From CAVSWN01 sp046728115 (lineage in GTDB: Bacteria; Acidobacteriota; Vicinamibacteria; Vicinamibacterales; CAVVIG01), in the NCBI GenBank assembly GCA_046728115.1, contig JBKPDW010000383.1, positions 1 to 31,053 of the forward strand: DNA of 31,053 nt, read 5' to 3'. Positions 7,416 through 15,700 of the stretch are shown piece after piece (position 1 is the stretch's first letter; every line of letters begins with the position of its first letter). Both the position numbers and the translations under genes were made by a program. Under the pieces are notes generated by a model that was not told the origin of the DNA, did no database searches, and worked only from the letters and a program-made list of their open reading frames with translations.

Positions 7416-8792
7416 TCATATCACGTGCAGGGCTGCGGCAGGTCCCATCGGCCGCGCAATCAGATCGTACTCTCGGGCACCAACGACCTCCACCTCGACA
7501 AAATCGCCGGTCCGGTACCGCGAAGGGTCGCATTCGGTGAGAAACACGCCGGCGTCGATGTCCGGCGCCTGAGTGGCGAGCCGTCCCCGGAGGACGAGTT
7601 CGTGATCGGCCGACGGTCCGTCGACGAGGAGGCGGGCCCGCTGACCGACCCGCGCTCGCAGACGTGCCTGCACGAGGCGCTTCTGCCGCGCCATCAACCG
7701 ACTCCGCCGCGCGTTCTTGGCCGCGGCAGGAACATCGTCGGGGAGCCGATATGCCGCGGTGCCTTCCTCGTGGGAATACGTAAAGATTCCAACGTGCTCG
7801 AACTGCTGTTCGGTGACGAACTCGGATAACTCCTCGACGTCAGCCTCAGTCTCGCCAGGAAACCCGACGATGAACGTCGTTCGCAGGGCAACGCCGGGCA
7901 TGCGGCTGCGGATCCGCGAGAGGAGCTTCTCGTAGTCTTGGCGCGTGCCCGGTCGCTTCATCCGCGCCAGCACGCGGTTCGAGGCATGCTGCAGCGGCAG
8001 GTCGACGTAATTGCAGACCTTCGAGCAGTCCGCCATCGCCGCCAACGTGTCGTCGGCGATGGTCGTCGGGTAGAGGTAGAGGAGGCGGATCCATTCCAGC
8101 CCATCGACGGTGTTCAACTCGCGCAGCAGTCGCGCCAGCGCGCCGCGTTCGCGCCGATCGACCCCGTAGAACGTCGTGTCCTGCGAGACCAGCAGCAATT
8201 CCCTGACACCGCGGGCCGCCAGCGCGTGCGCTTCGCGGACGATCGACTCCGCCGGACGGCTCCGATAGTGCCCGCGCAACGTCGGGATGATGCAGAACGC
8301 GCACTTGTAGTCACAGCCCTCCGCGATTTTTACGTAAGCGTAGTGCTTCGGCGTTGCGAGCATGCGCGGTGTGTTGGCGTCGTACAAGTACGTTGGCAAG
8401 GTGCCGGGTGCTGGGTGACTGGTGCGATAGAAAGCCAGCGGCCTCGCGAGGCCTTCGATTGCGCGGACGATGTCGGGCACTTCGCCGGTGCCCAACACGG
8501 CATCTATTTCCGGAATCTCGGTTTTCAGTTCCTCGCGATACCGTTCAGCCAGGCAGCCGGTCACGACGAGCTTTCGGCATGCGCCGTCTCTCTTGTGCTG
8601 TGCCATTTCCAGAATCGTGTCGATCGATTCCTGCTTGGCCGAATCGATGAACGCGCATGTATTGACGACCAGCACGTCAGCATCAGCGGCGTTCTGCGTC
8701 AGATCGTGGCCGGCCTGCTGAGCAAGCCCCAGCATCACCTCTGAATCGACAAGGTTTTTCGGACATCCCAGACTGACAAGACCAATTTTCAT
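7416..8792 (-). CDS. rimO: Ribosomal protein S12 methylthiotransferase RimO
   Basis: A 458-residue radical-SAM enzyme that adds a methylthio group to the conserved aspartate of ribosomal protein S12. The N-terminal UPF0004 domain carries the auxiliary cluster cysteines C10 (VSLGCPKNLVDSE), C46 (NTCAF) and C80 (GCLAERY). The radical-SAM CxxxCxxC motif is EGCDYKCAFCIIP, C160/C164/C167. Also seen are the DLPLQHAS and GFPGET motifs and a C-terminal TRAM domain. LGCPKNLVDSE separates RimO from MiaB. It lies 50 bases downstream of asnS. A TTCAGA repeat array runs right up to its ATG, so no Shine-Dalgarno site exists. A terminator follows it. Confidence 0.95.
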   Translation of the reverse strand: MKIGLVSLGCPKNLVDSEVMLGLAQQAGHDLTQNAADADVLVVNTCAFIDSAKQESIDTILEMAQHKRDGACRKLVVTGCLAERYREELKTEIPEIDAVLGTGEVPDIVRAIEGLARPLAFYRTSHPAPGTLPTYLYDANTPRMLATPKHYAYVKIAEGCDYKCAFCIIPTLRGHYRSRPAESIVREAHALAARGVRELLLVSQDTTFYGVDRRERGALARLLRELNTVDGLEWIRLLYLYPTTIADDTLAAMADCSKVCNYVDLPLQHASNRVLARMKRPGTRQDYEKLLSRIRSRMPGVALRTTFIVGFPGETEADVEELSEFVTEQQFEHVGIFTYSHEEGTAAYRLPDDVPAAAKNARRSRLMARQKRLVQARLRARVGQRARLLVDGPSADHELVLRGRLATQAPDIDAGVFLTECDPSRYRTGDFVEVEVVGAREYDLIARPMGPAAALHVI

Positions 8793-8842
8793 TTCAGAGT
8801 TCAGATTTCAGAGTTCAGATTGATTCAGATTTCGACTGCAGA
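8792..8842. repeat. 7-base-period TTCAGA repeat between asnS and rimO
   Basis: Four perfect-phase heptamers NTTCAGA lie at 8792-8819 (tttcaga, gttcaga, tttcaga, gttcaga); the first 14 bases are duplicated exactly. Degenerate copies continue to about 8842 (attcaga at 8823-8829, ctgcaga at 8836-8842). The array fills the whole gap between the asnS stop and the rimO ATG and touches the rimO start codon. Confidence 0.9.
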
Positions 8843-10138
8843 TTACGGATACAAGCGATAGAGCATGCGTGGATACGGAATCGTTTCGCGCACGTGGTCG
8901 AGCTTGCAGATCCAGGAGACGACGCGCTCGATACCCATGCCGAAGCCGCCGTGCGGAACGGTGCCGTACCGGCGCAAGTCGAGGTACCACTCGAAGGCAT
9001 CCTGCGGCAGATTGTGTTCCTTGATGCGCTGCAGCAGGAGATCGAGATCGGCGAGCCGTTCGCCGCCGCCGATGATCTCGCCGTAGCCTTCGGGCGCGAG
9101 CACGTCGACGCCGAGCGCCAGTTCCGGGCGATCGGGATCCGGCTTCATGTAGAACGCCTTCACCGCGGCCGGGTAGCGGTGCACCATGACCGGCCGGTCG
9201 TACTGTTCCGACAGCGTCGTCTCGTCTGGTCCGCCGAAGTCGCCGCCCCACTCGATCGGCAGACCTTTCGATTGCAGCGTTCTGATCGCCTCATCGTACG
9301 AAATCCGTGGAAACGGCTTCTGCACCGCTTCCAGCTGGCTGGCGTCGCGCTCGACGACGGTCAGCTCGCGCCGTCGCTTGTCGAGGACGCGGCCGACGAC
9401 CGACACAACGAGGTCTTCGGCCAAATCCATTACGTCGTTCAGGTCGGAGTACGCCATTTCGGGCTCGACCATCCAGAACTCGGTGAGGTGACGGCGCGTC
9501 TTGGATTTTTCGGCGCGGAACGTGGGGCCAAAGCAGTACACCCTGCCGAGCGCCATTGCGTTGGCTTCGTTGTACAGCTGCCCGCTCTGCGTCAAATACG
9601 CCGTCTGCTCCTCGAAGTATTGTGCCGGAAAGAGGGTCGTCGTGCCCTCGCACGCCGCCGGCGTGAAGATAGGCGTGTCCGCCAGGATGAATCCTCGCGA
9701 GTTGAAGAAGTCGCGGACGGCGTTGATGATTTCGTGACGGATGCGGAGGATCGCCTGCTGCCGTTCGGTGCGAATCCAGAGGTGACGCCGGTCGAGGAGG
9801 TAGTCGACGCCGTGTTCCTTGGGCGTGATCGGGTACTCGTGCGAGCTGCCGACAACGTCGAGCTGCTTGACGTCGATCTCGTAGCCGCTCGGCGCCCGCT
9901 TATCGGCCCGAGCCGTGCCGGTCACCACGATTGAGGTTTCCTGCGAGAGGTGATCGGCCGCCTTGAACATCTCGTCGCCGACCGCGGCCTTGGACATCAC
10001 CGCCTGGATGAAACCGGTGCCGTCGCGCACGATCAGAAAGTGAATCTTGCCGCTCGAGCGCCGGTTGTGCAGCCACCCCTTGAGCGTCACTTCTTCGCCT
10101 TCGTGCCGGCCGATGTCTTCTATATAGACGTGAGCCAT
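8843..10138 (-). CDS. asnS: Asparaginyl-tRNA synthetase
   Basis: A 431-residue class IIb aminoacyl-tRNA synthetase that charges tRNA-Asn. The N-terminal OB-fold anticodon-binding domain starts with GEEVTLKGWLHNRRSSGKIHF. The catalytic core shows RIRHEIINAVRDFFNSRGF, motif 2 around FRAEKSKTRRHLTEFWMVE (about 208-225) and motif 3 GFGMGIERVVSW (from about 398). The motif-2 sequence and the short length without a GAD insertion mark AsnRS rather than bacterial AspRS. The presence of AsnRS means the cell need not rely solely on transamidation for Asn-tRNA. The ATG at 10138 overlaps the end of the upstream TIM-barrel gene by 19 bases. rimO follows downstream. Confidence 0.95.
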   Translation of the reverse strand: MAHVYIEDIGRHEGEEVTLKGWLHNRRSSGKIHFLIVRDGTGFIQAVMSKAAVGDEMFKAADHLSQETSIVVTGTARADKRAPSGYEIDVKQLDVVGSSHEYPITPKEHGVDYLLDRRHLWIRTERQQAILRIRHEIINAVRDFFNSRGFILADTPIFTPAACEGTTTLFPAQYFEEQTAYLTQSGQLYNEANAMALGRVYCFGPTFRAEKSKTRRHLTEFWMVEPEMAYSDLNDVMDLAEDLVVSVVGRVLDKRRRELTVVERDASQLEAVQKPFPRISYDEAIRTLQSKGLPIEWGGDFGGPDETTLSEQYDRPVMVHRYPAAVKAFYMKPDPDRPELALGVDVLAPEGYGEIIGGGERLADLDLLLQRIKEHNLPQDAFEWYLDLRRYGTVPHGGFGMGIERVVSWICKLDHVRETIPYPRMLYRLYP

Positions 10139-10812
10139 CGTTCGATCTTTCCACGAGAGGTCCTGGCGCGCCCCAGCGTATCCTTCGTCGAGCCTCGCAC
10201 CTCGGCGTCGAATATCAGTGGTCCGTCGTACCCGACCTTTTGAGTCGTCGTCATCGCCGCAGCCCAGTCGATCGTGCTGTCCACCGGTACCCGTGCCGCC
10301 ACGAGATGTTCCGCCACCTGTTCAATCGTCTCCATCAGGTCGGCGTTCTTGTGTGCGCTGCCGAAGTCGAGGCAGATGCCGACGTTCGCATCGACGCCGG
10401 CTTCGACAAAATGCACGAGCGATCCGATGGGTGTCATCGACGTCGAGTCGACGGCCAATTGCACATTCAGCGGCGCAGCAATGCCCGCGAGCCGCTCCAC
10501 CAACTTGGCCGTCTCGCGCGGCGTACTCGCCTGCAGGACCAGTACCGTCAACGGTATGCGACGCGCGATGAACAGTGCTTGCTCGGCGTCTTCTTCGAGC
10601 GGTACCTGCACGCTGAACAGGTCGAGTCCCGCCTCGGCCAGCCACTGTTGCAGGTCGGCCACCGCTGCGGGGTTGTGAAAATCGATATGCGTCCGAGCTG
10701 CGTACAGCTCGATCGTTTCGAACCGATGCGCTCCAATTTCGAGGAGATTCTCCCGACCAAGCCATCCGGTCGAGTACACGCGTGTCGACACCCCGAATTG
10801 CCGCTTGCGCAC
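10120..10812 (-). CDS. TIM-barrel sugar-phosphate isomerase/epimerase-like protein
   Basis: About 230 residues if it starts at GTG 10812 (VRKRQFGVSTRVYSTGWL). The pattern fits the xylose-isomerase-like TIM-barrel superfamily (AP endonuclease 2 type): an opening strand GVSTRVY, an HRFETIELYAARTHIDFHN segment, then VQVPLEE, VLQAST, QLAVDSTS, GICLDFGSAH and a closing PLIFDAEVRG. Acidic and histidine residues at strand ends are consistent with a metal site, but the substrate cannot be read from sequence. The frame continues upstream to 10929 but through repeat sequence, so a downstream start is preferred. A TACAAT box lies 14 bases before the GTG. The 3' end overlaps asnS by 19 bases, suggesting coupled expression. 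Confidence 0.7.
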   Translation of the reverse strand: MRKRQFGVSTRVYSTGWLGRENLLEIGAHRFETIELYAARTHIDFHNPAAVADLQQWLAEAGLDLFSVQVPLEEDAEQALFIARRIPLTVLVLQASTPRETAKLVERLAGIAAPLNVQLAVDSTSMTPIGSLVHFVEAGVDANVGICLDFGSAHKNADLMETIEQVAEHLVAARVPVDSTIDWAAAMTTTQKVGYDGPLIFDAEVRGSTKDTLGRARTSRGKIERWLTSI

Positions 10813-10826
10813 AAGCCGAATTGAAC

Positions 10827-10832
10827 ATTGTA
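10827..10832 (-). promoter_or_regulatory. Candidate -10 box for the TIM-barrel gene/asnS unit
   Basis: TACAAT on the minus strand, 14 bases before the proposed GTG start at 10812. A transcript starting 6-7 bases after it would have a leader of only about 8 bases. No convincing -35 element is seen. Confidence 0.4.
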
Positions 10833-10860
10833 CTTCACTGATTCGAGGGGAACCGAAGAG

Positions 10861-10935
10861 GACCGAGTTCACGGATTCACACGGAGCAACGAAGAAACGG
10901 AGACGCGTCTTCGCGCCTCGGTGTGACACCGTTCT
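10861..10935. repeat. Degenerate ACGGAG-type inverted repeat
   Basis: Between the AmgK-like gene and the TIM-barrel gene. Arms at 10877-10895 and 10908-10926 pair imperfectly (TCACACGGAG-type words against CTCGGTGTGA-type words), with several further ACGGA/CCG words outside them. It resembles the repeat at 2491-2600. No T-tract is seen, so it is not called a terminator. Confidence 0.6.
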
Positions 10936-10958
10936 CTCCGGAGCCTCCGGCGCCTCAA

Positions 10959-11987
10959 CTACCGGAGCTCCTCGATGTGTTTCGCCAGGAGCTCGCGGAG
11001 CCGATCGAAGCGCGGATATTTTTCGAGATTGGTACGCACGTAGCGGAGCGTACGCGGCATGTACTGGATGTAGACGGGATTACGCCGTGTGATGGTTTGA
11101 TAGCCGAAGGTGCCGAGCGCCTTCAGGTTGCGCTGCAGCGCCATCAGATCGAAGCGCCGGCGGAACTCCTCTTCGTCCTCGCGCGCGCGACCGGTGAGCG
11201 CGAGAAAGTACGCGATCAGCTCGTCGAGATCGCGGTCGGCGATGTCCACGTACGAATCGCGGAGCAGCGACACCAGATCGTACGTGTCCGGACCCATCCG
11301 CGCGTCCTGGAAGTCGATGATGAACAGGCTGGACTCGTGCAGCATCAGGTTGCGACTGTGGTAGTCGCGATGACACAGCACGCGCGGCTCGGCGGCGAGC
11401 TCCTGCACGATGGCGGCCCATTCTTCGCCCAGCGCGAACCGATCGGCCTCTGAAATCGTGAGGCCGCGGTAACCCTCCATGAAATGCTTCACGAAGAACT
11501 GCAGCTCCCACGTGAGCTTCTCGACATCGAACGCGATGCCGTACGGGATGTACTGGTCTGACGTGAGCTCGTGCCCTCGCCGCTGCAGGAGTTCGATGAG
11601 CGCCACGGCCTGCCGATAGAGGGCGGCATGCTCTCCAGGCGATGCGGCGCCGAGGTGAGCCTGCAACGTCACGTCGCCGAGATCCTGCAGCGCGATGATG
11701 CCGAGCTCGTCGCAGTGGTCGAAGATCGTCGGAACGGGCAGCGGCACCTGTTGAAGGAGTTCCGCCACGTTTGCAAACGACAGCGCTGCGAACACGATTG
11801 GCCCGGCATGGAGGGCGACCACCTGCGAGCTGGTGTCGGGAAGACTGATGCGGAAGTACTTCCGGTCGGACGCATCGCCGGTCAGCGGCACCACGCGCGC
11901 GCGGCGTGTCGCGAGCCCGGTGAGCTGCAGGTAGCGAGCGATGCGATCGCGAACGTGCAGGCCTTCGGCGGTGCGTTGTTCGGCCAT
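10959..11987 (-). CDS. AmgK-like sugar kinase (aminoglycoside phosphotransferase family)
   Basis: A 342-residue APH-family kinase. N-terminal VPLTGDASDRKYFRI (about 33-47) is the nucleotide-binding region typical of the AmgK branch. The catalytic loop VLCHRDYHSRNLMLH contains HRDYHSRN at about 206-213, and the metal-binding IIDFQDARMGPDTYDLVSLL begins at about 223. In Pseudomonas AmgK phosphorylates the anomeric position of N-acetylmuramate/N-acetylglucosamine in peptidoglycan recycling. Here it sits 3 bases downstream of a nucleotidyltransferase resembling MurU, the partner enzyme, which supports the same role by inference. Substrate specificity is not visible in the sequence. Other APH-family small-molecule kinases remain possible. 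Confidence 0.75.
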   Translation of the reverse strand: MAEQRTAEGLHVRDRIARYLQLTGLATRRARVVPLTGDASDRKYFRISLPDTSSQVVALHAGPIVFAALSFANVAELLQQVPLPVPTIFDHCDELGIIALQDLGDVTLQAHLGAASPGEHAALYRQAVALIELLQRRGHELTSDQYIPYGIAFDVEKLTWELQFFVKHFMEGYRGLTISEADRFALGEEWAAIVQELAAEPRVLCHRDYHSRNLMLHESSLFIIDFQDARMGPDTYDLVSLLRDSYVDIADRDLDELIAYFLALTGRAREDEEEFRRRFDLMALQRNLKALGTFGYQTITRRNPVYIQYMPRTLRYVRTNLEKYPRFDRLRELLAKHIEELR

Positions 11988-11990
11988 GTG

Positions 11991-12932
11991 TCAGGTGATG
12001 AGGGGCGATACGGCAATCGCGTCGCTCTCGTCGCTCCGTACGATGACCGACCGCCGGAGGACGGCGCCGGAGGGAAGCGTGACGCCGTCGGCGACGATAC
12101 ACTCGTCCACCACCGCATCGGCGCCCACCTCCACATCGTCCCAGAGAATCGATTGCGTTACGCGGGCTGAGGGCGCGACACGGACGTTACGACCGGCGGA
12201 CGCCATGCCATTGCCGCGTTGTCTGGAGAAGGCGAGCGAGGTCTTCCAGTAATCGGCGACGGTTCCGATGTCCCAGAACTGCGCGTGGCAGACGTAGCCT
12301 CGCACCGACCCCGGCCGCGACGCGATCAAGTGGTTGTAGACGCCGCCAATCGATTTGGCGACGGTACCTTGCGCAACGGTGTCGAACGCGGCGATGGCCG
12401 CCACCTGCACGCCGATGTAGTGGTACGAGCCCTCTGCTGCAGGTCCACGAGACACGAATCCAGTCACGCCCCCGGAATCGTCCAGGAGAACGCCACCGTA
12501 TCGATTGAAGTCGCTGTTTGGAACCAGCGCAAGCGTCACGAGCGCTCCGCTATCCGCGTGCGCGTCGGCGAGACGCTGCACGTCCGCGTCCGTCAACGTA
12601 TCGCCGTTCACGATCACACACGGGTCCGCGCCCACGATCGGCAGCGCCTGCCGGGGGCCGCCGCCGCTGCCGAGCACAACCGGTTGCTCCCACGAATAGC
12701 GCACGCGGACGCCGAGGTCGGTTCCGTCTCCAACGATGGCGCAGATCGTGTCGGGCCGATGGTGGAGGTTCAGGACGAGATCCGTCACGCCGTGCGACGC
12801 GAGCCACAGGATGATACGACGGACGATCGGCTCGCCCGCCACCGGAATCGCCGGCTTCGCGCGCACATCGGTGAGTGGCCGGAGCCGGGTGCCGAGCCCC
12901 GCCGTGAGAATCAACGCGGAATGGATTGTCAA
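11991..12932 (-). CDS. MurU-like sugar-1-phosphate nucleotidyltransferase with C-terminal extension
   Basis: A 313-residue nucleotidyltransferase. The N-terminus SALILTAGLGTRLRPLTDVR is the NTP-binding signature, followed by KPAIPVAGEPIVRRII, GSGGGPRQALPIVG and VNGDTLTDADV. In the known pathway MurU joins UMP to N-acetylmuramate 1-phosphate made by AmgK, and an AmgK-like gene follows directly here. Pseudomonas MurU is about 220 residues; this protein has an extra roughly 70 C-terminal residues with hexapeptide-like spacing (GRNVRVAPSARVTQSILWDD, then VGADAVVDECIVADGVTLPS), probably a short left-handed beta-helix as in mannose- or glucose-1-phosphate nucleotidyltransferases. MurU or another NDP-sugar enzyme are both possible. 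It starts 12 bases after the CYTH gene. Confidence 0.7.
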   Translation of the reverse strand: MTIHSALILTAGLGTRLRPLTDVRAKPAIPVAGEPIVRRIILWLASHGVTDLVLNLHHRPDTICAIVGDGTDLGVRVRYSWEQPVVLGSGGGPRQALPIVGADPCVIVNGDTLTDADVQRLADAHADSGALVTLALVPNSDFNRYGGVLLDDSGGVTGFVSRGPAAEGSYHYIGVQVAAIAAFDTVAQGTVAKSIGGVYNHLIASRPGSVRGYVCHAQFWDIGTVADYWKTSLAFSRQRGNGMASAGRNVRVAPSARVTQSILWDDVEVGADAVVDECIVADGVTLPSGAVLRRSVIVRSDESDAIAVSPLIT

Positions 12933-12944
12933 GTTGAGACGTGC

Positions 12945-13502
12945 CTACTCGTCCTCGAACAGCATGTCGGACACCGCGAGGCCGCGTCCCTCGCAGTGCA
13001 GCTGGTAGAGCCGCCGGTAGGAATCGACAAGGTAGTCGGCAGGGCCGCGGCCCAGCGCTTCGGCGGTTTCCGCGATGCCGCGGTCGCCGCCTTCGATTTC
13101 CACGAACGTCCCCACCGGCGTTTCATCCACCGCCAGGAGAACGTCGTCCAGCGCAAATTCCTCGCGGTATTTCTGATAGCGAAACCACACACGGAACCCG
13201 AGCTGCTCGAGAACGTGGACGACCAGCGCGCCATCGCCGACAACGGTCTCCAGCTCGTCGCGAACTTTCAGCAACGATGGCTGGACAGGACCTTTGAAGG
13301 TGAGAAGGCTCTTGCCGGATTCCACGCGCACCCGCAGCACGCACCGTCGCTTTCGCAGGTCGTCGCCCACCGTGTCGAGGAGGCAGTCCTCCTGCAGGCG
13401 GCGGCCGCGGACCGGCGTAGCACCGGCGCGCAGGATGGCCGCGCGGGCGCTCTCGGGATCGTCGAAGCGCAGCTTGATCTCGCGTTCGAGGGTGGCAGGC
13501 AT
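12945..13502 (-). CDS. CYTH domain protein (class IV adenylate cyclase-like)
   Basis: A 185-residue protein of the CYTH superfamily (CyaB/thiamine triphosphatase type). The defining ExExK motif appears as EREIKL at 6-11. Further charged tunnel residues follow: LRKRRCVLRVRVE, LLTFKGP, KVRDELETVV, FRYQKYREEF, LAVDETPVGTFVEIEG and SYRRLYQ. CYTH enzymes act on triphosphate substrates with divalent metal; members range from adenylate cyclase to tripolyphosphatase, and the sequence does not decide between them. It is the first gene of a tight minus-strand trio with the MurU-like and AmgK-like genes. Upstream lies the AT-rich palindrome TATTTAAATA at 13510-13519, possibly part of its promoter. Confidence 0.85.
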   Translation of the reverse strand: MPATLEREIKLRFDDPESARAAILRAGATPVRGRRLQEDCLLDTVGDDLRKRRCVLRVRVESGKSLLTFKGPVQPSLLKVRDELETVVGDGALVVHVLEQLGFRVWFRYQKYREEFALDDVLLAVDETPVGTFVEIEGGDRGIAETAEALGRGPADYLVDSYRRLYQLHCEGRGLAVSDMLFEDE

Positions 13503-13534
13503 GGACGCCTATTTAAATACCGGCGGGCGCGGAA

Positions 13535-14398
13535 TTACAACGCAATCCTGCGGCCATGGCGGGACACCGTGCGACGCAGAAAGACGTACATCGTAAAACA
13601 CTCGAGCGCAAACGCGGGAAAGCCGAGGTAGCCTGGGAGTGGCATCTCGAACACCCTCAGGTTCTCCATGATGGGGACCGAATAGTGCCACTTCGCCCGG
13701 GCCCAGTAGTTCCAGAATTCCCACAGCACGCCGCACAGAAAGCCGCTCAACGACAGGTTAATGACACGCTCTCGTGTGAGCGTTTGCGCACCGAGCCACC
13801 GGTTGATGGGATCGAGCAGCAGGATGAAACCAAGCCACACCGGTGCGGCGAGATACTGTGCGGTTGTGGCCGAGACGAGGAACGGGGACGCGAGCATCGC
13901 GATGCCCACGATGATCGCGAGGACTGGAAGACGGGTGCGCGGAGCAGGAGAGTCCGGCCGGGCGGGCTTTTCCCCTCTGCCTGCCCTCAGAAGGGCGACC
14001 AGTTCAGCTCCCTCGAAGAGGGCGGGCCAGATGGTGGCGAAGGACCAGGCGTAGCCGAACTGCCGGAGCGCGAAGTTTTCGGGCAGGCCCGTGTAGAACC
14101 AGTTGCGAAGCACCAGATTGAATCCTTCGAACACGAGCCAGAGCGGGATCGATGCGAACGCGAGCGCGGCGAACTCGCGCGGCGCGGATCGGATCCACGA
14201 ATCGCCTCGCGCGCGATAAACGATGTTGTCTGCGAACAGAATGAATCCGGTCCAGCAGATCGGCGTATTCCACGACGCGAACGGCTCGATCCCTGCGAGC
14301 GTCGCGGCTTCCGATACGATCATGATCGCGAGACCGATCAGCATCATCCGTACTGTTCTACCGCGGAGGGCGCGGGCAAGAATCGAGGTTACTGCCAT
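13535..14398 (-). CDS. Integral membrane protein of unknown family
   Basis: A 287-residue hydrophobic protein I do not recognise. About seven or eight membrane segments can be drawn: MMLIGLAIMIVSEAA, WTGFILFADNIVY, FAALAFASIPLWLVFEGF, a segment around FATIWPALFEGAELVALL, LPVLAIIVGIAMLASPFLV, LAAPVWLGFILLLDPI, LSLSGFLCGVLWEFWNYW and FPAFALECFTMYVFL. Conserved-looking polar and aromatic clusters (LWLVFEGFNLVLRNWFY, LWEFWNYWARAKWHY) hint at an active or binding site facing one side of the membrane. The start at 14398 has GAGGA directly against the ATG; an internal ATG at 14347 is an alternative. The upstream methyltransferase ends 69 bases before it. Confidence 0.7.
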   Translation of the reverse strand: MAVTSILARALRGRTVRMMLIGLAIMIVSEAATLAGIEPFASWNTPICWTGFILFADNIVYRARGDSWIRSAPREFAALAFASIPLWLVFEGFNLVLRNWFYTGLPENFALRQFGYAWSFATIWPALFEGAELVALLRAGRGEKPARPDSPAPRTRLPVLAIIVGIAMLASPFLVSATTAQYLAAPVWLGFILLLDPINRWLGAQTLTRERVINLSLSGFLCGVLWEFWNYWARAKWHYSVPIMENLRVFEMPLPGYLGFPAFALECFTMYVFLRRTVSRHGRRIAL

Positions 14399-14467
14399 TC
14401 CTCGAGAACGACCCTGTCCTCCCGTTTGCGCACTGCATGGCAGCGTCCTCCGTGGTAGAGGAGGCGT

Positions 14468-15661
14468 CTACGTGGCCCGGACGCTGAACGAACAACCGCG
14501 CAGCGCCGGCGCACCCACACCTTTGCCAAGGATCAGCACTTTGTGCGTGCTGCCGAGGCCGCCAGGCATCATCAACGTTCTCCACTGTGGATTGCGAATC
14601 GTGGCTTGCGGATCCACCATCCCCGGCAGCAATCCGAGGAGGAAATAGGTTTGATCGAGAAACCCGATCGTCGTCATCCCTTCCCCTTCGGCGGCGGCGC
14701 GGACGCTCGTGAAGTCGACGTGCGCCGTGAGATCCTGTTCGCCGGGATTCTGCAGCCACGAGGGCGCGCTGCCGGGTGACTCGGTACCGACGCTCCTGTG
14801 GGCGGCGAACGTCGTCAGCGTTCCGGCTGCGTGACCGAGCGAATACAGGTCCTGCGCCTCGTGACCGTAGTCGATGAGCACGATGAAGCCGCGATGCAGC
14901 CGACGAGCCGCATTGCGAATCCATTCGACAGCCCGCAGATTGATTTCGGCGCGCCAACCCTCTTCCAGCCTGATCCCTGCCCGCTCGAGATATTCCGAAA
15001 GGACAGGCGTGGATGGAGCGCCCTCGGCCAGTGCGAGCGACGCTGGACTGAAGCGTCGCGCTCCTTCCGTCGCCGAATCGTCCGAATCGCTGCGCGAGGA
15101 TTGAGCCGAGGGACCGACAACGTAAACTTCTCGAAGGCCTTCGTCTCGCATGACGATCTGGTGCACCGGCATGGCGTCGAGCAGCTCGTTGGCGACCAAT
15201 ACCCCTTCGAACGATTCGGGGAGCGTGGGCGATGAAGACACCACGCGCTCCGCGACATCGGCCAGCGTCGCGGCCTGCGCCCCGCGCGCCACGGCGCTCG
15301 CCTCGACGAGGTGCACGCGTACGGTCTCGTAGAACAAGGGATCACGGCTTTTGGCAGCGCGAAGAATGTCCGCGGACAGCCGTCCATTGCCGGCGCCGGC
15401 TTCGACCAAATCGAAAGCAACCGCAGGGCGCGCAGAACAAGCAGCGAGAACATGTTGCTCCGCGGCTTCCGCGCGCTCGGCGGTTGCTTTGACAATCTCC
15501 GCCATCTCGGCCAGCTGCACCTCGAGCAGCTCGCCGAACAGCGATCCGACGTCCACGCTGGTAAAAAAATCGCCCGCGCGGCCAGACCGTTGGGCCGCGC
15601 GGGCGTAGTAGCCGACCTCGGGATCGTAGAGCGCGAGATCCATGAACGCGGCCACCGTCAT
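14468..15661 (-). CDS. SAM-dependent methyltransferase, MidA/NDUFAF7 (DUF185) family
   Basis: At least 397 residues. The DUF185 signature is clear: MDLALYDPEVGYYARAAQ, GDFFTSVDVGSLFGELLEVQ, the SAM-binding LVEAGAGNGRLSADIL, VHLVEASAVARGAQ and LVANELLDAMPVHQIV, then IVLIDYGHEAQDLYSLGHAAGTL. Mitochondrial relatives methylate an arginine of a complex I subunit; bacterial function is unknown. The start is uncertain. The 13 in-frame codons before ATG 15661 read QERLIETIRERGP, which matches the conserved N-terminus of the family, yet the open frame back to the stop contains no ATG, GTG or TTG. A rare start (ATT near 15706, CTG near 15691 or ATA near 15688) is therefore possible. It follows htrA. 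Confidence 0.85.
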   Translation of the reverse strand: MTVAAFMDLALYDPEVGYYARAAQRSGRAGDFFTSVDVGSLFGELLEVQLAEMAEIVKATAERAEAAEQHVLAACSARPAVAFDLVEAGAGNGRLSADILRAAKSRDPLFYETVRVHLVEASAVARGAQAATLADVAERVVSSSPTLPESFEGVLVANELLDAMPVHQIVMRDEGLREVYVVGPSAQSSRSDSDDSATEGARRFSPASLALAEGAPSTPVLSEYLERAGIRLEEGWRAEINLRAVEWIRNAARRLHRGFIVLIDYGHEAQDLYSLGHAAGTLTTFAAHRSVGTESPGSAPSWLQNPGEQDLTAHVDFTSVRAAAEGEGMTTIGFLDQTYFLLGLLPGMVDPQATIRNPQWRTLMMPGGLGSTHKVLILGKGVGAPALRGCSFSVRAT

Positions 15662-15700
15662 CGGGCCGCGCTCACGGATTGTCTCTATCAGCCTTTCCTG

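Noticed and set aside
10813..10929. Longer N-terminus of the TIM-barrel protein up to 10929
   Set aside because: The added residues are translated from the ACGGAG-type repeat and the promoter candidate, and lack similarity to the fold.
14430..14470. CCTCC...GGAGG hairpin between the MidA-like and membrane-protein genes
   Set aside because: The stem is only about 5 bases with no T-tract, so a terminator call is not supported.
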